Positions 55,046-63,648 of a stretch of 64,000 nt of DNA are shown piece after piece. The notes beneath the pieces were generated by a model. That model was not told where the DNA came from. It searched no databases and saw only the letters and a program-made list of their open reading frames with translations. The stretch's first letter is position 1. Each line of letters opens with the position of its first letter. The translations under genes and the position numbers were made by a program. Where the stretch lies: the NCBI RefSeq assembly GCF_024623785.1, contig NZ_JANKBZ010000044.1, positions 19,208-83,207 on the forward strand, written 5' to 3'. This stretch comes from Archangium lipolyticum. GTDB lineage: Bacteria; Myxococcota; Myxococcia; Myxococcales; Myxococcaceae.

Positions 55046-56239
55046 ATGCCCAGGTCTCCCGACATCCAAGAGCCCGACGCCCGACTCGTTTTCGACTCGG
55101 GAGGCTTTCGCTATGAGCTTTACCGCACCCTTGTGAAGCACAGGGATTATGACACGCTGTTGGTCGTATGGCGGCAAACTGTCGGCGGTGGCCCGCGCGC
55201 TCAAGTTCTCCTCAAGCCTTTGGATGCGCCGCACGAGCGCGACAGACACGCGCGAGCACGGGAGGAAGTAAATCTCGCCATGTTCCTGCGCCATCCCAAC
55301 ATTGCCGAAGTGTACGGGTTGGCCACGCGCGAGGGAGTTGATTACGTCGTCAGTGAGCATATGCGCGGCTGCTTTCTACTCACCGTCATGGATGCGGCGA
55401 TGATCGCAGGGCGCAAATTGTCGTCTGCCTTTGCGGTATCCGTCGCGGCTGACGTGGCGGATGCGCTCGATTACGCGCACGGACGCGAGGACGACACAGG
55501 CCGGAAGCTTCACATCATTCACCGGGCCGTGGGACCGCTGAGAATTCGCCTGGGTTTCAACGGTCGTGTCAAACTCACCAATTTTGGCAGTGCCTACTCG
55601 GAACTAAGACACCGCCTGCCTACTCCTCTCGGTGTCCTTCGTGGCGATCCGGCTTACATCGCCCCGGAAGTCCTGCGCGCCGCAGTCGCATCGAGAGACA
55701 AACTCCTGCGCTCCGTTGTCGAGCCATCTACCGATCCCCTCCCTACAAAGGAAATCGACGGGAGGGCGGACGTTTTTTCTCTCGGGCTCGTGTTGCTCGA
55801 AATGCTCACGGGCGAGTACCCACTAGATCCCCTCGCAACTCTCGCGCCCCAGCTTCCCTCACGCTTTCCACCCAATATCGTTTCCGAGAGGCCGACGTGG
55901 ATAAGTCTTGAGGTGCTAGCCAATCGCGTTTTGCGCTTTGGCCCAGCAGAGGTGGAACGTGCCGCTTCTGAATTGCCCACACGTCTGCAAGCCATCCTCA
56001 CGCGGGCCCTACATCCCAACCCCGCAGAGCGTTTCGAGTCTGCCTCCGAGATGCGCAATCAACTCCGCCTTTTTCTGCTCAACTTGACGGAACCCTATAC
56101 CGTCATCGAGAGAGCATCCGAATTGAAAGCGGTACTCCAGGAAGCGTCGCGCCGCTGGTCGTCGTCGTCCATGGAGCTTATCGAGCGAGGTGTCTTGCCC
56201 CTGCGTCCGGACATGATGGACGGCAACCCTTCGGAGTGA
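55046..56239 (+). CDS. Predicted Ser/Thr pseudokinase
   Basis: The 397-residue kinase-fold protein keeps a candidate beta-3 Lys (AQVLLKPLD), an alpha-C Glu (AREEVNLAMFLRHPNI), the APE motif (AYIAPEVLR) and helix F (ADVFSLGLVLLEMLTG). The catalytic loop reads HRAVGPLRIR instead of HRDLKPxN, DFG is NFG (LTNFGSA), and the Gly-rich loop is not recognisable. It is therefore probably inactive as a kinase and acts as a scaffold or regulator. AGGAA precedes the ATG at 55046. An XRE gene follows by seven bases. Confidence 0.82.
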   Translation: MPRSPDIQEPDARLVFDSGGFRYELYRTLVKHRDYDTLLVVWRQTVGGGPRAQVLLKPLDAPHERDRHARAREEVNLAMFLRHPNIAEVYGLATREGVDYVVSEHMRGCFLLTVMDAAMIAGRKLSSAFAVSVAADVADALDYAHGREDDTGRKLHIIHRAVGPLRIRLGFNGRVKLTNFGSAYSELRHRLPTPLGVLRGDPAYIAPEVLRAAVASRDKLLRSVVEPSTDPLPTKEIDGRADVFSLGLVLLEMLTGEYPLDPLATLAPQLPSRFPPNIVSERPTWISLEVLANRVLRFGPAEVERAASELPTRLQAILTRALHPNPAERFESASEMRNQLRLFLLNLTEPYTVIERASELKAVLQEASRRWSSSSMELIERGVLPLRPDMMDGNPSE

Positions 56240-56246
56240 GGCGCCC

Positions 56247-56699
56247 ATGTCCGCCCAAGTAGAGGCAGAGCCGAAATTGTCTGTGCGGATTGGCGCCGCT
56301 GCGAGGGAAGCGCGTAAGCGGGCCAAGTTGACACAGGAAGACGTGGCCGAACGTCTTGGACTTGCCCCCGAGGTTTACGGGCGTATGGAACGAGGCGTCA
56401 TCATGCCCAGCGTTCCGACATTGAAGAAGATTTGCCAAGCTCTCGGGGTTGCAGCTAGCAGCCTATTGGCGGTTGAAACGATGAAGCCGCCTGCGCGTTC
56501 GGCATCACGACAGGCCAAACAGGAAGACTCGCCGGAGATCCGGAAGTTGTTGCGCCGGTTGCGGACGCTGAGCAAACCCCAGCTTGACGCCATCCGGATT
56601 GTGGCAAACCTCATGCGGACAGAGAGCGCGAAACGAGGCCCTCGCAGGCCCACTCAACGCAAGTCGAAATCTGCTAAACGTGCCCCGCATGGAAAGTGA
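56247..56699 (+). CDS. XRE-family transcriptional regulator 1
   Basis: The 150-residue protein has an N-terminal HTH_3 domain (RKRAKLTQEDVAERLGLAPEVYGRMERG, then SVPTLKKICQALGV) at residues ~13-68. A C-terminal helix EIRKLLRRLRTLSKPQLDAI and a basic tail follow. It is paralogous to the next gene over both parts. Cytoplasmic; probably a repressor of the element. Confidence 0.88.
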   Translation: MSAQVEAEPKLSVRIGAAAREARKRAKLTQEDVAERLGLAPEVYGRMERGVIMPSVPTLKKICQALGVAASSLLAVETMKPPARSASRQAKQEDSPEIRKLLRRLRTLSKPQLDAIRIVANLMRTESAKRGPRRPTQRKSKSAKRAPHGK

Positions 56700-57054
56700 C
56701 CTACTACAGAAGACGATAGGCGAGGTGGCACGAGCCGCACGGGAAGGGCTCGGGCTAACTCAGGCCCAAGTGGCGCGCCAAGTCGGGCTCACTCCGCCCG
56801 TATATGGCCGCGTAGAGCGCGGCGGGATGATGCCTTCCGTTCCTGTGCTTCGGGCGATTGCCGTTGCGCTGGGCGTCCCAACGGATGCGCTGCTTGACGT
56901 GTCCAGCTCGGAAGTCCCCACCACACACAAGGACCTGTCGCCCGAGACTCGGAAGGTTGTGGGCCTGCTGCGCACGTGGCCCGAGAAGAAGGTAGAGGTG
57001 GCGGGCGACGTGCTGCGGGCAATGGATGTCCTGACGGTGCCCGACGCGACTTAG
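56689..57054 (+). CDS. XRE-family transcriptional regulator 2
   Basis: The 121-residue protein aligns end to end with its neighbour: LGLTQAQVARQVGLTPPVYG with RVERGGMMPSVPVLRAI, then LSPETRKVVGLLRTWPEKKV. It starts 11 bp inside the preceding gene (ATG at 56689), so the two are coupled. Tandem duplicates that may heterodimerise or bind distinct operators. Confidence 0.85.
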   Translation: MESDLLQKTIGEVARAAREGLGLTQAQVARQVGLTPPVYGRVERGGMMPSVPVLRAIAVALGVPTDALLDVSSSEVPTTHKDLSPETRKVVGLLRTWPEKKVEVAGDVLRAMDVLTVPDAT

Positions 57055-57228
57055 GGTCGCTAGGCGCTGCGGGCTCTCGGTCGCCGGCACGCCTGTCGCG
57101 CTTCGCCCATGCTTTATCCCGGCGCCGCAGGTGAGCCGGAATGCTGGCCTTGAGCCCCGGAATGTCTGCCGGAGTCCCCGAGGCTCACGGGTTCTGCTAC
57201 GCTCCGCGACTTCGGAGGTAGCGCGCTC

Positions 57229-59310
57229 TTGGTCTCAATGTTCAGGCATCCCGAACCGGGCGATGTGGTCGGGGACTATCGCCTTTTGAAGAAGTTGGGG
57301 GAAGGCAGCTTCGGCCTGGTCTTCAAGGCCGAGCGCGCGGGGCGCTTCTTCGCCGTGAAGTTTCTGCACGATGTTGCTTTGAGCGCGAGGGCTCGCCGGG
57401 AGGTTGCCATTCTCGCGGAGATGGAACACCCGTGCGTCGTTCGCTTTCATGGTTTCGACCGCTGGCCCGTGCCCATCATCGGAACGCCCTATATCGTCAT
57501 GGACTTCGTGGATGGGTTGACGCTGGAGGACCACGCCAGCGAGCACAACCCATCAGCGCGAAAAGCTGCCCGCTTCATTTTTCAGATCGGGCTGACTCTC
57601 GGGGAAGTCCACCAGCGGGGAGTTTTTCACCGCGACTTGAAGCCACCTAATATTGTCATTGCGGGCAAGGCAGAGGTGCCCGTCTTGATCGACTTCGGTG
57701 TCGGCTGGCACGTCGGAGCGCCAGTCGCCACCGATGAAGGCTCGTTGCCCGGCACATTGGAGTTTCAAGCCCCGGAAGCTTTCCAGCGAATCGGGCGCTA
57801 TGAGTGCCGCACGGGTGATGAACTATGGGCCCTGGGCGTGTGCTTTTACTGGCTGTTGACGGACATTCTCCCTTTCGGGGACAGGTTGGATGAAGGTTTG
57901 ATTGATCGCATCCTTCACATGAGGCCTGTTCCATCCCATGTTCTCAATCCGCGCGTGCCTGCGGTTCTATCGGGCGTTTGTAAGAAGATGTTGGAGAAGA
58001 GGCCCGAGGACCGCTATGGAAGCGTGGTTGAATTCTGCGATGCGCTAAATAAGGCATTAGCTGATGCCGAGCTTGATGCAAGCTGGGACGTACCGTTGTT
58101 TGACCCTGACGCATCCGGCGCCCGGCTAGTCCCATCATGGGTGGATGAATCCGACTCGCTGCGCTGGCTTCGACGGTGGATAGGAGAGAGCCCCCGGCGT
58201 GGAAGGAAGCCAGCGCAGGAGGTTGCCGCCGCTGTGAACCCGGCAGAGCAGGACGTGAAGCCCGAGGTGCAGCAGGTTGCAGCCGCCCGCGAGCCGGCAG
58301 CCGTTGCCGCGCCCGTTGCTCCCGCAGTTCTCGAGCCCGTAGGCCCTCCGGTTGCCGCTCCTCCTTTCGCTCGACCCTCCCGCATCCAACGTGGGGCACC
58401 TGCCCGGCCCCGGGTGCCCGCATGGCCCATGGGCTCTATCGTGGGGAGCTTGCTATGGCGGCCCCCTGTGGTGCTGGTGGCGGGGATTGCGGCGGTGTCT
58501 CTCGTGGTATGCGCCGTGGGCCTTGCTCGGAAGACAGCCCCCAGCACCGAAGGGAACGCCCCCTCTACGATGACCAACAACGCCGAGCCCCTACCCATGC
58601 CGTCCCCTCGGGAGGACGCGATGCGAGAAACCGGGCGCGTCCGCGAAGTGGCGCGGCCCGGCAACCCGCCGGAAGCTACAAAAGGCGCGGCGCCCATTGA
58701 GGCCACTACCCCCGCGCTCAAGGCTACCGCCATGTTTCGCAAGCCAGACACGACGAAAAAAGAAACGTCCAAGCTCCAGCCCCAAGGCGCGGAGATGGGC
58801 TCTCCCTTGAAGAACGCCGCCGCCGCTGCTGCCGCCGCCGCCTGTGCGCTGCTGGATGGCGGCTGTACGGGCAGCACGGCCCAAGTGCTCCCCACGCCCG
58901 CGCCCATTGCGTGCCCCGCCGGATGGCAGGAAACACACGACAGGTTCCGCTTCGGACGTGGGAACGTCGTGCTGCAAGGTTATGAGGGTGAGCCAGGAGA
59001 GACGGCCCCTGTGCGAGAGGGACCCGTTACCGTCTCGGTAGCGTACCTCGGAAAGCTGCCTAGGGGGGCCTTGCTTTCCGGGACATTGCAGCCAGGGGAA
59101 AACCGTGTCTTCGGCACCTTCACCCGGGCGCAGATTCCAGGCGGGGAAACCCAACCTGTTTGTCTGGTTATTGGCCTCGATGCACCGTCCACTGTGCCGG
59201 GTGGCCCGGACTGCCCTCCGGGGCTAGGGGCCTGCCCCGCGCATGAAAGCAGGCCGGGCAACGTGAAAATGTTTACCCGCTTTGAGGTGTACGGAAAGGG
59301 CACGTTCTAA
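57229..59310 (+). CDS. Transmembrane Ser/Thr protein kinase
   Basis: The 693-residue protein has a complete kinase domain at residues ~14-290: LGEGSFGLVFKA, FFAVKFLH, FHRDLKPPN, LIDFGVGW and FQAPEAF. A Pro/Ala linker leads to one membrane helix (VVLVAGIAAVSLVVCAVGL, ~412-433) and an exported C-terminal domain with four conserved-looking Cys (ALLDGGC, APIACPAGW, DCPPGLGACP). The TTG at 57229 follows GGAGG by ten bases, while the ATG at 57238 is too far. DUF2381 lies downstream, a pairing common in myxobacteria. Confidence 0.92.
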   Translation: MVSMFRHPEPGDVVGDYRLLKKLGEGSFGLVFKAERAGRFFAVKFLHDVALSARARREVAILAEMEHPCVVRFHGFDRWPVPIIGTPYIVMDFVDGLTLEDHASEHNPSARKAARFIFQIGLTLGEVHQRGVFHRDLKPPNIVIAGKAEVPVLIDFGVGWHVGAPVATDEGSLPGTLEFQAPEAFQRIGRYECRTGDELWALGVCFYWLLTDILPFGDRLDEGLIDRILHMRPVPSHVLNPRVPAVLSGVCKKMLEKRPEDRYGSVVEFCDALNKALADAELDASWDVPLFDPDASGARLVPSWVDESDSLRWLRRWIGESPRRGRKPAQEVAAAVNPAEQDVKPEVQQVAAAREPAAVAAPVAPAVLEPVGPPVAAPPFARPSRIQRGAPARPRVPAWPMGSIVGSLLWRPPVVLVAGIAAVSLVVCAVGLARKTAPSTEGNAPSTMTNNAEPLPMPSPREDAMRETGRVREVARPGNPPEATKGAAPIEATTPALKATAMFRKPDTTKKETSKLQPQGAEMGSPLKNAAAAAAAAACALLDGGCTGSTAQVLPTPAPIACPAGWQETHDRFRFGRGNVVLQGYEGEPGETAPVREGPVTVSVAYLGKLPRGALLSGTLQPGENRVFGTFTRAQIPGGETQPVCLVIGLDAPSTVPGGPDCPPGLGACPAHESRPGNVKMFTRFEVYGKGTF

Positions 59311-59430
59311 GACGTGCCGCCCGGCAGGATTGGCGCGGTGTGCGGTTGGGCGCAGCCGAGCCTTTGATTTGAACAGGGGCCCGCCAGTTATCGAGCAGGG
59401 CCCCGCCTACTTTGTCGAGGTTGAATCCAC

Positions 59431-60369
59431 GTGCTGCCCCCGTCTCCTGGCGCTCTCCTGGCGCTCGCCCTCATCGCTGGCACCACACAGGCCGTCGAGC
59501 TGTCCTCCGTTGCCCACTGCGCTGCTACGTCCCGCATTGACTTGGCGGCGGACTCCACGGCGCAGGCGTCCGAGGTGTGCGTGAGCCCGGACGAGACGAC
59601 AACGTTTGTTTTTGACTCTCGCCTTGCGGTAGGGGCAGTGGAGTTTCAGCCAGAGGGCCGCCTCGCAGATTGGGCTCAAGGTAAGGAGAGCCTGAGCCTC
59701 CACGTCATTCCCAAGGGAGATTTTCTGCCGGGGGAGAGAGTCAGGGTAACGGTGCGCTTCGCGGATGGCGCGGCCCCGGCCAGTGCAACCTTCTGGCTGG
59801 TGGGCCATGCGGCAAGGGGGACGCGGCGCGTGGAGGTGTTCCGCGAGCCGCGCCCAGCGGGCGCGCTCAAGAGGGAGGCTGCCGAGGCACGGGCCGAAGC
59901 GCGCCAGTGTCAGGAGGACAAGGCTCGGCTTCTGGCCGAGCGCAAAGAGCCCGGCGGGCTCATGGGGGCCGCATGGATGGAGCGCGGAGGAGAGTTTCAG
60001 TCAAAACGCATTTGGGAGACCGTGAAGCAGCACCCGGCAAACGCACTCAGGACAGAGGACGCCCGAAGCTACAGCCACCTGGGAAGCGTGGCGATACGGC
60101 TGCAACTCGCAAACGCTGGAGCCGAGCCCTGGACGGTGGCGGGGGCTGTGTTGAAGGACTCGACGGGCGCGGAGGTGGAGTTTTCCGCGTGGCAAGAGTC
60201 GGCCATTGCTCCCGGTGCCCTCGGCTTTGTCGTGTTGGGCGTCGAGAGGGAGCAGGGGCAACTCGGCTGCCCCTGCACCCTCAAGCTATGGGAAGCGCAG
60301 GGGCCCCGCACTGTTACCCTCGGAAACGTCACGTTCCCGCCTGTGGAGCAAGCCCGGGCGCGTGAGTAG
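59431..60369 (+). CDS. DUF2381 family exported protein
   Basis: The 312-residue protein has a signal peptide (LLALALIAGTTQA). The DUF2381 plan is a beta-rich N-terminal domain (ETTTFVFDSRLAVGAVEFQP, VRVTVRFADGAAPASATFWLVG), an Arg/Glu/Ala helix (AAEARAEARQCQEDKARLLAER), then a second beta-rich domain ending ALGFVVLGVEREQG. The family is largely myxobacterial and often sits beside Ser/Thr kinase genes; function is unknown. It lies 120 bp after the kinase. Confidence 0.88.
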   Translation: MLPPSPGALLALALIAGTTQAVELSSVAHCAATSRIDLAADSTAQASEVCVSPDETTTFVFDSRLAVGAVEFQPEGRLADWAQGKESLSLHVIPKGDFLPGERVRVTVRFADGAAPASATFWLVGHAARGTRRVEVFREPRPAGALKREAAEARAEARQCQEDKARLLAERKEPGGLMGAAWMERGGEFQSKRIWETVKQHPANALRTEDARSYSHLGSVAIRLQLANAGAEPWTVAGAVLKDSTGAEVEFSAWQESAIAPGALGFVVLGVEREQGQLGCPCTLKLWEAQGPRTVTLGNVTFPPVEQARARE

Positions 60370-60567
60370 TGACGCCTCAGCTCCGGTAGATCGGTGGGCA
60401 TCCGCTCCGGCATCTCGCGCATTACAAGTCGTCCGACACCTTCGGTGGCTATGTGAGAAAAAGCACGCAAGCGTGAATGCCGACGCTGGTGTCGCTAGAA
60501 TCGGTGAATTTGCATGCAGCACACTGCACGCAATATCTCCAAGCGCGTGAATGCGTACGTTTTCCGG

Positions 60568-61515
60568 CTAATCATCATCCGGAACAACTCTGGTGATTGG
60601 GCCGTCCAATTCGAGTCGCGATTCAACAGTTGGAGGAAGGGACATTCCTTCAAGCGGACTCATGTCAGGGTGATGAAATACGCGGCGGTAGCTATTCGCG
60701 GCAATCGAATAATTGAAAGCCCTGGCCTGCTCCGGCGAGCCATCCCGAACGATTTCTCCGGCAGGTGCTTCTGCAGCCATGATGAGGGCATGTCGCATAT
60801 CTAGCGGGAATCGGATTTCGTCGCACGTTCCGAAGCCTTCTCGGGAATAGGAGTCGTCCCGGTGTCCTGGCTTTGTCCATGCAACCACTGGCGAATCTGA
60901 CGTAATTAGACATGGCTCGGAAAATTTAAGTATTTGCCACGCTCGGGCACTGGCTATTCGACCGAGTCCTGGAGTCATTCTTAGCATTTGTTGGATTGAT
61001 TTATTCTGATGTGGAGTCACCTTGTACGTTTCGGTTGCAGAGAATTTCTTGAGCAGTCGTTCTATTTCCGCATCAGTGGGATCACGGCCAGTTGCGTCGC
61101 GAAAATGCTTCCGCAAAGCTTTTTTGGGCTGGTTTATCAAAATGAGTTTTGCAAATTGATCAGCCATGTGGTTGTATGTGTCCCGTTGATCCCGCCCGCG
61201 TAGCCATTGAAGTCCGACGAAAAACCCGATTATCTCGCGGGTTTCTGCTGATGGAGGGAACGGTTGTGCAATCAGTCCCTCAAGCGCTGCTCGCGATGCG
61301 CTTTCGATCTCGCTTAGGGTTTTCTCCAATTCAAGAGATGCTCCTGACCCCGTTTCAAGCTTGTAAAAGTACCTCTCAGACGCCACGTCTCTGACTGGGC
61401 ATATGTATGTTCTGCCCGGAGATGTTCGTTCAACGACCCTGACTTGATCGCGGTTGTTGGCAAAGTGGCGCAAGTAGAACTGTGGGACGTAATGGTGCTT
61501 AATTGGATCAGTCAT
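60568..61515 (-). CDS. DUF4238 protein (low-GC cargo)
   Basis: The 315-residue protein starts MTDPIKHHYVPQFYLRHFA, the DUF4238 signature HHYVPQ-x-YL-x-F. Typical later segments are CLITSDSPVVAWTKPG and EIRFPLDMRHALIMA. The family is of unknown function and is frequently seen in mobile and variable loci. The ATG at 61515 is used; the ribosome site is weak. Low GC (28 of 60 bases in 61021-61080) suggests recent acquisition. Convergent with DUF2381; the 198-bp gap to it contains nothing I recognise. Confidence 0.85.
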   Translation of the reverse strand: MTDPIKHHYVPQFYLRHFANNRDQVRVVERTSPGRTYICPVRDVASERYFYKLETGSGASLELEKTLSEIESASRAALEGLIAQPFPPSAETREIIGFFVGLQWLRGRDQRDTYNHMADQFAKLILINQPKKALRKHFRDATGRDPTDAEIERLLKKFSATETYKVTPHQNKSIQQMLRMTPGLGRIASARAWQILKFSEPCLITSDSPVVAWTKPGHRDDSYSREGFGTCDEIRFPLDMRHALIMAAEAPAGEIVRDGSPEQARAFNYSIAANSYRRVFHHPDMSPLEGMSLPPTVESRLELDGPITRVVPDDD

Positions 61516-61690
61516 CCGAAACTCAAGGTCTGGCAATTTTCACTACTAAACCAGGGTTCATGATTCTAGATCACCCCCTGGCCTCGGAGGTTCTCCCTCC
61601 GAGGTACATCCCAGCAGACAGGGGTGCTCCCCGTTCGAGAGTGGACGCCGCGCTCGACCTCCTCTAGGTTCAGTTCACTCCCGCCCGGGT

Positions 61691-61861
61691 CATGGCCGGA
61701 AAGAAGTCCAGCGTCTGCCGCCGCTCCCCGTCGGCTCGGCATCCGGGGAAATCTGATCCTCAATGATGGCGAGGATGTCTCGGTAGAACCGGCCGGTGGA
61801 GTGGCCGCTGAACCACAGGCCAAAGAGCGGGAGGGCGAAGAGCCAGAGGGCGGGCAGCGCC
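61691..61861 (-). pseudogene. Decayed small membrane-protein gene
   Basis: The minus strand reads 56 codons containing LPALWLFALPLFGLWFSG then HSTGRFYRDILAIIEDQIS, ending in TGA. The same frame continues upstream as HPDTPRFLRV but is broken by TAG at 61862-61864, and a second TAG lies further up. It looks like a one-helix protein gene inactivated by a nonsense change. No homolog recognised. Confidence 0.4.
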
Positions 61862-62172
61862 TAGACGCGCAAGAAACGGGGAGTATCAGGATGAGGGGCA
61901 TGGAAGACGGAGGGCAGGCGAGCGGGCAGACCCTATCGCGTGGGATGGGCCCAAGGGGAGCCCCCGCCGGGCTGTGAAGGAGCGCCCACGACAGATTCAT
62001 CCGAGCTGTGAATCAGGCCGCTGGAAGCCACCCAGAGCCCGATAGTGGCACAGTGGGGACCTTGGGCCGATGAAGCTACCAGGGCTCGGTGGTAGCAGGC
62101 CAAGTCATCAGAGGCAGAAGATGGATTCGGGTTTTGAGGGCTCGCAACTCTCGCCCGGCGCGGAGGGCAAGG

Positions 62173-62190
62173 GGACCAAAAAAGGACCAA
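62173..62190 (+). repeat. Arm-type direct repeats at the right end
   Basis: GGACCAAA (62173-62180) and GGACCAA (62184-62190), in the same orientation as the left-end copies, about 110 bp inside the right core site. Confidence 0.5.
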
Positions 62191-62294
62191 GCCGAACGGA
62201 CGCGCCTGGACTCGCCCGGACAGATGGGCGCCCCATTTCAGAGGGAAAACGGGGGGTGTGCCTCTGGTCCCGAGTGGAGGCGGATCCGCCCTTA

Positions 62295-62319
62295 GCGGCT
62301 TCGATTCCCGCCGCCTCCA
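62295..62319 (+). repeat. Right attachment-like site (attR)
   Basis: GCGG-C-TTCGATTCCCGCC-GCCTCCA matches the left site except for one base (C for T). No tRNA or tmRNA body is found upstream. Confidence 0.75.
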
Positions 62320-62745
62320 CTGGATGTAGCAAAGCCCAGGGCGCCATCAGGCGAGCCGGGGTTTTCTTTTTCGGTCGAGGTCGCGAGGGGCAGCCGGACG
62401 AACTGGCCGCGCTCGTGGCGCTGGACCTTGAGCTTCGCCACCTTGGCGCAGAAGGTCTCCCACGGGAACGTGGTGTAGAGGTCGATACGGTTCACCACGA
62501 TCGGGCGGCAACGAGGCCTTCTGCCAGCGCGCCCCGACAGCGATGGACGAGCACACGAGGGGAGCGGCACACTGCAGCCGCATCTCGGGCCCGTGGAGGG
62601 CTCCCTGGGCGGTAGCAGTACCAGCGGGCACGCTCTCGCGGGCAGTGCCGGGTCAGGTGACCGCTTGCCCGTACCTGAAGGGTGCCGGATCCAGGCCGCT
62701 CGCGCCTTGATTGGTGTCCCCTGAAGATTTGCGGTACGAACACGC
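62320..62745. other. Accessory DNA outside the element without a firm gene
   Basis: No supported gene. A minus-strand reading contains VVNRIDLYTTFPWETFCAKV and HERGQFVRLPLATS, protein-like in composition, but it has no recognisable family and runs into the attachment repeat, so it may be a fragment of a gene truncated by the insertion. Confidence 0.4.
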
Positions 62746-63285
62746 ATGCGTATCGCAGTGACTGGCACGCACCGAGTGGGAAAGTCGACGCTCATTGAAT
62801 CGCTTGAGGACCGACTCGCGGAGTATCGGGTCGTCGACGAGCCGTACCTCCTACTCGAAGAGGAAGGTTACGAGTTCGCTTCTCCACCGTGCTTGGAAGA
62901 CTTCCTCGAACAGCTCCGTCGCTCGATGGAGTTGCTCGAGGACGAGGATGGCGCGCGAAACGTTCTGTTTGATCGCTGTCCCCTCGATTTTCTTGGATAC
63001 CTCCTGACGCACGAGGAATCAGATTCGTTCGATCTGGAGGAGTGGCTTGCCCGGATTCGTTCCACCATTCAGACCCTGGATCTCGTCGTCTTTGTGCCCA
63101 TCGAGGAGCGCGATCGCATCCAGATACCTGCACACGAAGATCCCGAGCTGAGGGTGGAGGTGGACGAGAAACTCGCCTGGATGCTGCTCGACGACCCTTT
63201 TGAGTTGGGAGTGGAAATTCTACTCGTCCACGGCTCCAGGACCGCGCGGGTCACCCAGGTCCTTGCGCGCCTTGGGCGAGGATAG
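62746..63285 (+). CDS. P-loop NTPase (AAA_28-like)
   Basis: The 179-residue protein begins MRIAVTGTHRVGKSTLIESL with a canonical Walker A, then VVDEPYLLLEEEGYEF, NVLFDRCPLDFLGYL and LDLVVFVPIEERDRI. This is the plan of small AAA_28/deoxynucleoside-kinase-like NTPases that phosphorylate or ligate small substrates, or act in NAD-type pathways. The substrate is unknown. It stands alone to the right of the element. Confidence 0.8.
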   Translation: MRIAVTGTHRVGKSTLIESLEDRLAEYRVVDEPYLLLEEEGYEFASPPCLEDFLEQLRRSMELLEDEDGARNVLFDRCPLDFLGYLLTHEESDSFDLEEWLARIRSTIQTLDLVVFVPIEERDRIQIPAHEDPELRVEVDEKLAWMLLDDPFELGVEILLVHGSRTARVTQVLARLGRG

Positions 63286-63328
63286 CGCCGTCTTGGTTTT
63301 GTAGGCGTTCAGGTTTCCCTAGGTGGCG

Positions 63329-63600
63329 ATGGATGGGGCCATGGGCAAGGCCCCGCTGGGCGGGGAGAAGACGGGCTCCAACCCGACGGATAGGGCCAAG
63401 AGGGGCACCAAGAAGAGCCTGCTGACCAATGGGCGGGGCGCTCCCCTGGGCCTGGCCGTTGCCAGCGCCAACATCCCTGACTTCAAGTTGATGCGCTCCA
63501 CGCTTGAGTCCCTACCCGTGGAGCGCCCCGCCCCCAGTGCGCACGCACCGCAAGGGATGTGTCTGGAAAAGGGCTATGACTACGACGAAACTGATGGTGT
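63329..63600 (+). pseudogene. IS5-type transposase fragment
   Basis: It encodes MDGAMGKAPLGGEKTG and NPTDRAKRGTKKSLLTNGRG, followed by APLGLAVASANIPDFKL and CLEKGYDYDE, the middle DDE part of an IS5-family transposase. The reading frame just upstream is broken by TAG where a Trp is expected (CCC TAG GTG GCG), and after YDYDE the sequence no longer resembles a transposase. Both ends of the IS are lost. Confidence 0.7.
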
Positions 63601-63648
63601 TGATTGGCAGATCGTCAAGAATCCCTGAACAAACGCCCCAGAAATCCC

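Larger units (their letters stand above)
61516..62294. other. Right-end non-coding segment of the element
   Basis: Apart from the decayed gene at 61691-61861 and the arm repeats at 62173-62190, I see no supported gene here. The plus-strand reading frame through 62070-62615 crosses the attachment repeat and has no family features. Confidence 0.6.
51516..62319 (+). mobile_element. Integrated element of about 10.8 kb bounded by tRNA/tmRNA-like direct repeats
   Basis: Direct repeats at 51511-51535 and 62295-62319 bound a block whose left-most gene is a tyrosine recombinase and which also carries an excisionase-like HTH gene. GGACCAA arm-type repeats lie inside both ends. Two cargo genes (52896-53567, 60568-61515) have clearly lower GC than the flanks. 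No transfer, replication or phage structural gene is visible, so it may be mobilised in trans or be a satellite or defective element. Confidence 0.8.

Noticed and set aside
62070..62615. Plus-strand open frame spanning attR
   Set aside because: It crosses the attachment repeat and has no recognisable domain or convincing ribosome site.
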